Source of the DNA: Flavobacterium galactosidilyticum
GTDB lineage: Bacteria; Bacteroidota; Bacteroidia; Flavobacteriales; Flavobacteriaceae
DNA length: 64,000 bases
Assembly (NCBI RefSeq): GCF_020911945.1
Contig: NZ_CP087135.1
Span: forward strand, 2,716,001 to 2,780,000
Direction of reading: 5' to 3'
Positions within the stretch are counted from its first letter, which is position 1, and each line of letters opens with the position of its first letter. The notes under the pieces are model-generated. The model was not told the DNA's origin. It saw only the letters and a program-made list of their open reading frames with translations, and did no database searches. Positions 54,490 to 61,704 of the stretch are shown here, in pieces. A program made the position numbers and the translations under genes.

Positions 54490-55056
54490 TTACTCTTTTA
54501 CGCGTTCCATGTAGTTTCCAGAAGTTGTATCAATTTTAATTTTATCACCTTCGTTGATAAACAAAGGAACATTTACTAACGCTCCTGTTTCAACAGTCGC
54601 TGATTTAGTAGCATTAGTTGCAGTATTCCCTTTAATTCCCGGTTCAGCATAGGTAACTTCAAGTATAACTGAAGCAGGCATATCAACTGAAAGAGGCAAA
54701 TCAGTTTCTGTGTTGATACTTATCATTACATTTTCTCCTTCTTTCAATAAACCAGGAGAATCTAAAATATTTTTATTTAATGTAATTTGTTCGAAAGTTT
54801 CTGCATTCATAAAATGAAACTCATCACCTTCAGGATATAAAAACTGAAATTTATGGTTTTCAACTCGTACTTCTTCAATTTTATGTCCTGCAGAAAAGGT
54901 ATTATCTAATACTCTTCCATTAGTTAAACTTCTTAGTTTTGTTCTAACAAAAGCAGGTCCTTTACCTGGTTTCACATGAAGAAATTCAACAATTTTATAG
55001 ATGTCATTGTTGAACTTAATGCATAATCCGTTTTTAATATCTGATGTAGATGCCAT
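54490..55056 (-). CDS. efp: Elongation factor P
   Basis: The 188-residue protein has three beta-barrel domains. The N-terminal KOW-like domain has EFLHVKPGKGPAFVRTKL, in which the loop residue at PGKG is the site modified in other bacteria, and the C-terminal OB domain has DKIKIDTTSGNYMERVKE. EF-P relieves ribosome stalling at polyproline. I see no EpmA or rhamnosyltransferase partner nearby. A 16-base repeat shared with hisH ends 9 bases before its ATG. Confidence 0.97.
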   Translation of the reverse strand: MASTSDIKNGLCIKFNNDIYKIVEFLHVKPGKGPAFVRTKLRSLTNGRVLDNTFSAGHKIEEVRVENHKFQFLYPEGDEFHFMNAETFEQITLNKNILDSPGLLKEGENVMISINTETDLPLSVDMPASVILEVTYAEPGIKGNTATNATKSATVETGALVNVPLFINEGDKIKIDTTSGNYMERVKE

Positions 55057-55059
55057 TTA

Positions 55060-55150
55060 TAATTTGCTTTTGGCTGTTAGCCCTTGGCTGTTAGCGATTT
55101 ATATTTGATTATTTATTTTTAAGGCTAATAGCTAAGTGCCGAGAGCCAAA
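55060..55150. repeat. GCTTTTGGCTGTTAGC-type inverted repeat at the lpxA-efp junction
   Basis: GCTTTTGGCTGTTAGC (55066-55081) and a second TTGGCTGTTAGCG unit face AAGGCTAATAGCTAAGTGCC and GAGAGCCAAA on the other arm. It shares an exact 16-mer and its distance to the next ATG with the element ahead of hisH. Confidence 0.72.
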
Positions 55151-55158
55151 TCTTTTTT

Positions 55159-55944
55159 TTAATAATTCCCTGAATACCCTTTCATTACTCCACGAGAAGA
55201 ATTTCTGATGAAATCGATAATTTCATCTCTTTCTGGTGTGGCTTCCATCTCAGCTTCAATAATACCTAAAGCTTGAGTGGTATTGTAATTTTTTTGGTAT
55301 AAAATTCTGTAGATTCCTTGAATTTCTCTGATTTTTTCAGATGTGAATCCACGTCTTCTTAAACCTACTGAATTAATCCCAACGTAGGACAAAGGCTCTT
55401 TGGCTGCCTTTGTATAAGGTGGCACATCTTTTCTTAGAAGTGAACCTCCAGAAATCATCGCATGATCACCAATACTTATAAATTGATGTACTGCAGATAA
55501 TCCTCCAATAATTGCATGATTACCAACGGTTACATGTCCTCCTAAAAGTACACCGTTTACAATAATTACGTTGTGACCAATATGACAATCATGAGCAATA
55601 TGTGCCGTTGCCATAATAAGGCAATTATCACCTATAGTGGTTTGACCTGATGCAATAGTTCCTCTATTGATCGTAACACATTCTCTAATAGTACAATTAT
55701 CGCCAATTATCGCTAAAGAATCTTCTCCTCCAAATTTCAAATCCTGTGGAACCGCTGAAATTACTGCGCCTGGAAATATATTACAATTTTTTCCAATTCT
55801 TGCTCCCTCCATTATTGTTACATTAGACCCAATCCAAGTTCCATCTCCAATAATCACGTTATTATGAATGGTTGTAAATGGTTCAATAACTACATTTTTA
55901 GCTATTTTAGCGCCTGGATGTACGTATGCTAGTGGTTGATTCAT
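55159..55944 (-). CDS. lpxA: UDP-N-acetylglucosamine O-acyltransferase
   Basis: The 261-residue left-handed beta-helix has about nine hexapeptide coils starting at YVHPGAKIAKNVVIEPF. The catalytic His lies in ATAHIAHDCHIGHNV, and GGLSAVHQFISIGDHAMI and the C-terminal helical part (LRRRGFTSEKIREIQGIYRILY) are classic LpxA. It adds the first 3-hydroxyacyl chain of lipid A. It follows lpxC-fabZ in the same direction. Confidence 0.96.
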   Translation of the reverse strand: MNQPLAYVHPGAKIAKNVVIEPFTTIHNNVIIGDGTWIGSNVTIMEGARIGKNCNIFPGAVISAVPQDLKFGGEDSLAIIGDNCTIRECVTINRGTIASGQTTIGDNCLIMATAHIAHDCHIGHNVIIVNGVLLGGHVTVGNHAIIGGLSAVHQFISIGDHAMISGGSLLRKDVPPYTKAAKEPLSYVGINSVGLRRRGFTSEKIREIQGIYRILYQKNYNTTQALGIIEAEMEATPERDEIIDFIRNSSRGVMKGYSGNY

Positions 55945-56032
55945 CAGCTATTATTTATATTTTATATTTATCAGAATAAAACGCAAATCAATTTTTATCA
56001 AATATCACTGAAACGTTTTAAATCCAAATCTT

Positions 56033-57427
56033 TTATTTTTTTGCAATTTGTGCCATCAATTCCGCTTCAGCAACCAATCTACCATTTGCATAAGCATTTG
56101 CCTGCATGTGACAAATACCTCTTCTGATGGGAGTTATCAAATCACATTTAAAAATCAACGTATCCCCCGGCAACACTTTTTGTTTGAATTTAACATTGTC
56201 AATTTTCATGAAATAAGTCAAATAATTTTCAGGGTCTGGAACTGTACTTAAAACTAGAATTCCACCCGTTTGTGCCATTGCTTCAACAATTATAACACCG
56301 GGCATCACTGGAGCTTCAGGAAAATGTCCTACAAAGAAATTTTCATTCATAGTTACATTTTTCATACCTACAACATGACTTTCAGACATTTCAATGATTC
56401 TATCAATGAACAAAAATGGAGGTCTATGAGGAAGAACCGCCATGATTTTATGAATATCCATCAAAGGCTCAGCGTTTAAATCATAAACTGGAACAAAATT
56501 TCTTTGCTCAATTTTTATAATTTTAGCCATTTTCTTTGCAAACTGAGTATTTACAAAATGTCCTGGCTTATTAGCTATAATTTTACCTTGTATTTTTGTA
56601 CCTATTAGAGCTAAATCCCCGACTACATCTAGCAGTTTGTGTCTTGCTGCTTCATTTGGATAATGTAAAGTTAGGTTGTCTAAAATTCCGTTGGATTTAA
56701 CCGTTATTTCTTCTTTATCAAAAGCGACTTTTAATTTCTCCATCGTAGATGCAGAAATTTCTTTGTCAACATAAACAATAGCATTATTTAAATCACCACC
56801 TTTTATTAAACCTTCTTCTAAAAGAAATTCTAATTCATGCAAAAAGCTAAATGTTCTAGATTGCGAAATTTCAGTTTTGAAATCGCCAATACTTTTCATA
56901 TTTGCATTTTGGGTTCCTAAAATTTTAGTACCAAAATCAACCATTGCTGTTACACAATAATGATCGCTTGGCATTACTAAAATTTCACTTCCTGATGCTT
57001 CATCGGTAAAAGAAACAACCTCTTTGACAACATATACGTTTCTTTTAGCATTTTGCTCTTCGATTCCTGCTGCTTCGATGGCTTCAACAAAAAACTTAGA
57101 AGAACCATCCATGATTGGAAGTTCCGAAGCACTCAATTCGATAATTATATTGTCTAAATCACAACCAACTAATGCAGCTAAAACATGCTCTGGAGTTTGA
57201 ATTTTAACTCCAAGTTTTTCTAAATTAGTTCCTCTTTGCGTATTTACAACATAGTTTGCATCAGCTTCGACAATAGGGTGCCCTTCTAAATCTACTCGAA
57301 CAAAGGTAAAACCATTATTCACCGGAGCAGGTTTAAAAGTCATTTTTACTTCTTTACCAGTATGCAGTCCAACTCCCGTAAGTGAGATTTCCTTCTTGAT
57401 GGTCTTCTGTTTAACCATTGTTTCCAT
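56033..57427 (-). CDS. lpxC-fabZ: Bifunctional UDP-3-O-acyl-GlcNAc deacetylase / 3-hydroxyacyl-ACP dehydratase
   Basis: In this 464-residue fusion, residues 1 to about 305 are LpxC with GVGLHTGKEV, TPEHVLAALVG and ELSASELPIMDGSS, and the late zinc/catalytic block RHKLLDVVGDLALIG. The last about 150 residues are FabZ with LPHRPPFLFIDRI, HFPEAPVMPGVIIVEAMAQTGG. It joins the committed step of lipid A synthesis to the dehydratase that competes for the same 3-hydroxyacyl-ACP, and is characteristic of Bacteroidota. It lies 16 bases after lpxD. Confidence 0.97.
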   Translation of the reverse strand: METMVKQKTIKKEISLTGVGLHTGKEVKMTFKPAPVNNGFTFVRVDLEGHPIVEADANYVVNTQRGTNLEKLGVKIQTPEHVLAALVGCDLDNIIIELSASELPIMDGSSKFFVEAIEAAGIEEQNAKRNVYVVKEVVSFTDEASGSEILVMPSDHYCVTAMVDFGTKILGTQNANMKSIGDFKTEISQSRTFSFLHELEFLLEEGLIKGGDLNNAIVYVDKEISASTMEKLKVAFDKEEITVKSNGILDNLTLHYPNEAARHKLLDVVGDLALIGTKIQGKIIANKPGHFVNTQFAKKMAKIIKIEQRNFVPVYDLNAEPLMDIHKIMAVLPHRPPFLFIDRIIEMSESHVVGMKNVTMNENFFVGHFPEAPVMPGVIIVEAMAQTGGILVLSTVPDPENYLTYFMKIDNVKFKQKVLPGDTLIFKCDLITPIRRGICHMQANAYANGRLVAEAELMAQIAKK

Positions 57428-57443
57428 TTTTTTGGTTTAATAT

Positions 57444-58454
57444 TTATTTCTTTAATTCTTTTATTTCTGCAACAATTTTAGGTAAGTTCTTAAAATGAAC
57501 AAACGATTTACTAAAGTCGTTGTATGCAAATGCAGGGCTACCTTGCAAGATCTCATTATCTTTAATATTCTTTCCTATACCTGATTGAGCCTGAATGCGG
57601 ACATTATCGCCAATGTGTAAATGACCTGAAATCCCAACTTGCCCACCAATCATTCCATTTTTACCAATTTTAGTAGAACCTGCAACACCGGTTTGAGCAG
57701 CTATTACAGTATTCTCACCTATTTCGACATTATGGGCAATCTGAATTTGATTGTCTAATTTAACTCCTTTTCTAATAATAGTTGAGCCCATTGTTGCTCT
57801 ATCAACTGTAGTGCACGAACCTATATCAACGTTATCCTCAATAATTACATTACCAATCTGAGGAATTTTAGTGTAGGTTCCATCAGGATTTGGCGCAAAT
57901 CCAAAACCATCCGAACCAATAACAGCTCCTGAATGAATTGTACAATTATTTCCAATAATTGTTTCTGAATAAATTTTTGTACCAGCAAATAAGGTAACAT
58001 TATTACCTAATACTACATTATCTCCGATGAAACAGTTTGGATAAATTTTTACATTATTACCTATAACTACATTTTCGCCAAGGTAACTAAAACTTCCTAA
58101 ATAAAGGTTTTCACCATATATAACAGTTGGTGCAATATATGAAGGTTGTTCAATACCACTTTTATGCTGCTTTACTTCATTATAATAGGCTAATAATTTA
58201 GAAAATGCTGCATAAGCATCTTGAACTTTTATAAGTGTAGTAGTTAATTCAGTATCAGCGACAAATGTATCATTTACAATTGTTACCGAAGCTTTAGTGG
58301 AGTAAATATAATTAAGATATTTAGGATTTGACAAAAAAGTAAGCGAACCATCGCTACCTTCCTCGATTTTTGACAATCGAAAAACTTCTACCGCTGGATT
58401 CCCAACAACTTCTCCTTGTAAAATACCTGCTATTTGTTCTGCTGTAAATTTCAT
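57444..58454 (-). CDS. lpxD: UDP-3-O-(3-hydroxyacyl)glucosamine N-acyltransferase
   Basis: The 336-residue LpxD has a uridine-binding N-terminal domain ([22 protein letters not shown]), a long hexapeptide beta-helix, [23 protein letters not shown] with the conserved loop, [22 protein letters not shown] with the catalytic His, and a C-terminal helix. It adds the second acyl chain in lipid A synthesis. The neighbours lpxC-fabZ and lpxA complete the set. Confidence 0.96.
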   Translation of the reverse strand: MKFTAEQIAGILQGEVVGNPAVEVFRLSKIEEGSDGSLTFLSNPKYLNYIYSTKASVTIVNDTFVADTELTTTLIKVQDAYAAFSKLLAYYNEVKQHKSGIEQPSYIAPTVIYGENLYLGSFSYLGENVVIGNNVKIYPNCFIGDNVVLGNNVTLFAGTKIYSETIIGNNCTIHSGAVIGSDGFGFAPNPDGTYTKIPQIGNVIIEDNVDIGSCTTVDRATMGSTIIRKGVKLDNQIQIAHNVEIGENTVIAAQTGVAGSTKIGKNGMIGGQVGISGHLHIGDNVRIQAQSGIGKNIKDNEILQGSPAFAYNDFSKSFVHFKNLPKIVAEIKELKK

Positions 58455-58494
58455 CGCGACAAAAATATAAAAAAATAGATTTTAAATGGTGTTT

Positions 58495-59724
58495 TTATAA
58501 CAGTTGTTTTGGAAAACAGATGTAATACTTGGTTACTGATTTCGATAATGATTTTAAATTCAGTTGATCCGATGATTCAATCACATCTTCAACAGTATTG
58601 TCTTTTTTCAAAATTCTTATGGGTTCTACTTCTTTATCATAAGCTTGGTTTTTTATTTTTCCTTTAAAAATAAAATAACTCGTATCTAAAATAGAAATTT
58701 CATTTTCTGCAGCAAAACGCTCTTTCAATGGCAGCAATTCCTCATTCGCTACTTTTTCACTACTTAATTTTATTTTTAATAAATCTCGGTTAACGATCAT
58801 TTTACTTAACGTAGATAATATAAAATCACCATTTTTTTGCCAGGATTTTAAAGCTCCTATAATATCAAAATCATCTAACTGAGCAAATAAATCTAAGGTT
58901 TGCGCATCAAATGTTTCTATTGCTACTTTATTTTGCATAAAAAACAATAACGGTTCGCTACATGGCAATGAAACTCCTTTAAGCGTTAATTCTTTGGCGC
59001 GTTTTAAGATTCTCATCAAAATTAATTCTGCCACTAAGCTCGTTTTATGCAAATACGCTTGCCAATACATTAAGCGTCGCGACATTAAAAATTTCTCTAC
59101 AGAGTAGATTCCTTTTTCTTCTATAACTAAATAATCATCAACGACATTCATCATCTGAATCAATCGTTCTGAATTCACATTTCCTTCAGCAACACCCGAA
59201 TAATAACTATCGCGTTTCAAATAATCCATTCGATCCATATCTAGTTGACTGGAAATCAACTGAAGCATGAATTTACGATGATATTCTCCTTTAAAAACCT
59301 GAATCGCTAAATCTAACTTGCCTTTAAATTCAACATTCAGTTGATTCATAAACAGCAATGAAATTTCTTCGTGATGAACCTCTTCAACAATGCTTTTTTC
59401 CATTGCATGTGAAAATGGTCCGTGTCCTATATCATGTAATAGAATCGCAATATATAAAGCATTTTCCTCTTCAGGCGAAATGACAACCTCTTTAAAACGA
59501 AGTACATCAACGGCTTTTTGCATTAAGTGCATACAGCCCAAAGCATGATGAAAACGAGTGTGATTTGCTCCAGGATAGACTAAATACGACAATCCCATTT
59601 GCGATATACGGCGCAAACGTTGAAAATAAGGATGCTGGATTAAATCGTAAATTAAGGCATTTGGAATGCTAATAAACCCATAAATGGGATCATTGAATAT
59701 TTTAAGCTTATTGATTTGACTCAC
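58495..59724 (-). CDS. HD-domain phosphohydrolase (dGTPase-like)
   Basis: The 409-residue protein has the HD metal site His...HD...Asp: FQRLRRISQMGLSYLVYPGANHTRFHHALG, then LLHDIGHGPFSHAMEK, then SQLDMDRMDYLKRDSYYSG. These are shared with SAMHD1-type and bacterial dNTP triphosphohydrolases. I start at GTG 59724 (MSQINKLKIFNDPIYGF), because a TTG at 59769 would add 15 unlikely residues and a TATATTTG promoter box (59745-59752, - strand) falls inside that stretch. It precedes lpxD by 40 bases, as in many Flavobacteriia. Confidence 0.9.
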   Translation of the reverse strand: MSQINKLKIFNDPIYGFISIPNALIYDLIQHPYFQRLRRISQMGLSYLVYPGANHTRFHHALGCMHLMQKAVDVLRFKEVVISPEEENALYIAILLHDIGHGPFSHAMEKSIVEEVHHEEISLLFMNQLNVEFKGKLDLAIQVFKGEYHRKFMLQLISSQLDMDRMDYLKRDSYYSGVAEGNVNSERLIQMMNVVDDYLVIEEKGIYSVEKFLMSRRLMYWQAYLHKTSLVAELILMRILKRAKELTLKGVSLPCSEPLLFFMQNKVAIETFDAQTLDLFAQLDDFDIIGALKSWQKNGDFILSTLSKMIVNRDLLKIKLSSEKVANEELLPLKERFAAENEISILDTSYFIFKGKIKNQAYDKEVEPIRILKKDNTVEDVIESSDQLNLKSLSKSVTKYYICFPKQLL

Positions 59725-60029
59725 TACTCTATTTTTTAGGTCAACAAATATAAGGAAATTAGGTCTCAAATTAGAAAGCTTAAACCAAACGGATTGATGG
59801 TTAGAAAAAAGTATCTTTTTAAAATTCTCTTTTGTATCGATTTTATACGGAGAATCTAACTCAAACTCTATCGTAACTACACCAAAATAAAATACTTAAA
59901 AACTGAAATCTAATTTCATTGAAGCCTTCATAAAAAAATGCAAGAAAAAAAACGTTAAAAAATTAACATAACTTTAAGTTCGTTTAGTTCGCAAAACTCC
60001 GAACTAACTCTACTTTTGCAAAAAAAATT
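59725..60029. other. Intergenic gap with divergent control elements
   Basis: Between the - strand HD gene and the + strand regulator, about 300 bases hold a TATATTTG -7 box for the HD gene (59745-59752) and an operator-promoter for the regulator (59977-60018). I see no coding sequence in between. Confidence 0.6.
59977..60018 (+). promoter_or_regulatory. Promoter with palindromic operator of the efflux operon
   Basis: A perfect 8-bp inverted repeat TTAGTTCG (59984-59991) / CGAACTAA (60000-60007) with an 8-base spacer lies just ahead of the -7 box TACTTTTG (60011-60018). A third half-site AGTTCG lies at 59977-59982. The palindrome occupies the promoter spacer, a place suited to repression by the regulator encoded from 60030. 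Confidence 0.65.
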
Positions 60030-60518
60030 ATGACAACAATACAAAAAGAACGAGAAGAACTGATTGAAATGTTCGGAAATCATTTTGAATTATTATATAA
60101 TTTACCACCTCTAGGTTCTAGAATTCTTGGATTATTAATAATCGATGGATGCAAGACAGGGTTAACTTTTGAAGAAATAGTGGCGAAAATGAAAGCTAGT
60201 AAAAGTTCTGTTTCTACTAATTTGAATTTGCTATCAAAAATGGATAAAATAACCTATTACACTGTTGCAGGTGACCGAAAAAAATATTTCAAGCCATCTC
60301 CCTTCAGTGAAAGATTAGCAAACTATATCAAACTAGTGGATTTTGAAAAGACAATTTTAGACCGATTAATTCATTATCGTGAGCAAACAATTACCTGTTC
60401 AGAAGAACGATACAATATGGAGGACATAATAGCTTACAAAACGCACATTTGCGAAGTCGAAGAACTTTTGATCAAAACCATTGAAAAATTTAAAATAATA
60501 GAAGAAAATAATCACTAA
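60030..60518 (+). CDS. MarR/GbsR-like transcriptional regulator
   Basis: In this 162-residue protein a winged helix-turn-helix (LGLLIIDGCKTGLTFEEIVAKMKASKSSVSTNLNLLSKMDKITYYTVAGDRKKYF) is flanked by N- and C-terminal dimerisation helices. This is closest by eye to GbsR-type regulators, which share the PPLGSRILG start. It lies 26 bases ahead of a drug-efflux adaptor and RND pump, and its promoter holds an AGTTCG palindrome, so it is probably the operon's own repressor. Confidence 0.9.
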   Translation: MTTIQKEREELIEMFGNHFELLYNLPPLGSRILGLLIIDGCKTGLTFEEIVAKMKASKSSVSTNLNLLSKMDKITYYTVAGDRKKYFKPSPFSERLANYIKLVDFEKTILDRLIHYREQTITCSEERYNMEDIIAYKTHICEVEELLIKTIEKFKIIEENNH

Positions 60519-60544
60519 ATATAAATCCAAACTCAAGAATAAAA

Positions 60545-61696
60545 ATGAAAAAAAATTCGATATTTACTTTATTTGTATTGCTAATTCTAGCCTCATGCGG
60601 TAAAAAAGAAGAACACCAAATGCCAGCTCCAACTGCTGCTCCATTTCCAGTTCAAACCATTTCAACAGAGGATGCTGTTGTTTATCAAGAATTCACAGCC
60701 AATCTTGAAGGCCAACAAAATGTGGAAATCCGTCCTAAAGTAACTGGATTCATTCAAAAAATATATGTTGATGAAGGACAAGTAGTAAGAAAAGGACAAT
60801 TGCTTTTCAAACTAGAAACCCAAACATTAAACCAAGATGCTTCTGCTGCCAAAGCTATGATTCAAGCCGCTCAGGTGGAAGTAGACCGATTGAAACCTCT
60901 AGTAGATCGTAAAATCATCAGTAATGTTCAACTGGAAACTGCTAAAGCAAAATTAGCTCAAGCCAAAAGTGCTTACGGAAGTATTGCTTCAAATATTGGT
61001 TTTGGGACAATCGTTTCTCCTGTAAATGGAGTTATTGGTAGTTTGCCTTTTCGTGAAGGAAGTTTAGTTAATTCAACTAGCGAAATGCCTTTGACTACTG
61101 TATCAGATACCAAAATAATACGTGCTTACTTTTCAATGAATGAAAAGCAATTGCTACTCTTTAATAAAACTTTTAAAGGTGCGACAACGGCTGAAAAATT
61201 AAAATCAGTTCCAGAAGTTTCATTGCTTTTAGTTGACAACTCTGAATATGACCAAAAAGGTAAAATTGTTACCATGAATGGTTTGGTCAATCCAACAACG
61301 GGAACAACGCAATTTAGAGCCGAGTTCAAAAACCCTGAAGCAATTTTGAGAAGTGGAAATAGCGGGATTATTCGTTTGCCAATTGTTCAAAAGGATGTTG
61401 TTGTTGTACCACAAAATGCTGTTTTTGAAGTTCAAGGAAAACAAATGATTTTTGTTGTAGGAGAAGGAAATAAGGTACAATCTAAAATTATTACTACAAA
61501 CGGAACATCTGATTTAAACTTTATTGTTACTGAAGGACTTTCTGAAGGTGATATTGTAGTTGTTGAAGGTGCATCAAAATTAAAAAACGACACAGAGATT
61601 GTTCCGCAACAAGTAAATCAATCTGCAATAGCAAAAACTGTAGCTCCTACAGCTAAAGAATTAGTAAAAACAAATGCTGCTCCAGCTAAAAAATAA
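60545..61696 (+). CDS. RND multidrug efflux periplasmic adaptor, lipoprotein
   Basis: The 383-residue membrane-fusion protein of the AcrA/MexA type has a lipoprotein signal (FVLLILASCGKKEE), lipoyl halves VEIRPKVTGFIQKIYVDEGQVVRKGQLLFKLE and GTIVSPVNGVIGSLPFREGSLV, a coiled-coil hairpin between them, and an alanine/lysine-rich C-terminal tail. It links the AcrB-type pump 8 bases downstream to an outer-membrane factor, presumably encoded past the window. Confidence 0.94.
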   Translation: MKKNSIFTLFVLLILASCGKKEEHQMPAPTAAPFPVQTISTEDAVVYQEFTANLEGQQNVEIRPKVTGFIQKIYVDEGQVVRKGQLLFKLETQTLNQDASAAKAMIQAAQVEVDRLKPLVDRKIISNVQLETAKAKLAQAKSAYGSIASNIGFGTIVSPVNGVIGSLPFREGSLVNSTSEMPLTTVSDTKIIRAYFSMNEKQLLLFNKTFKGATTAEKLKSVPEVSLLLVDNSEYDQKGKIVTMNGLVNPTTGTTQFRAEFKNPEAILRSGNSGIIRLPIVQKDVVVVPQNAVFEVQGKQMIFVVGEGNKVQSKIITTNGTSDLNFIVTEGLSEGDIVVVEGASKLKNDTEIVPQQVNQSAIAKTVAPTAKELVKTNAAPAKK

Positions 61697-61704
61697 TATT
61701 CAAA

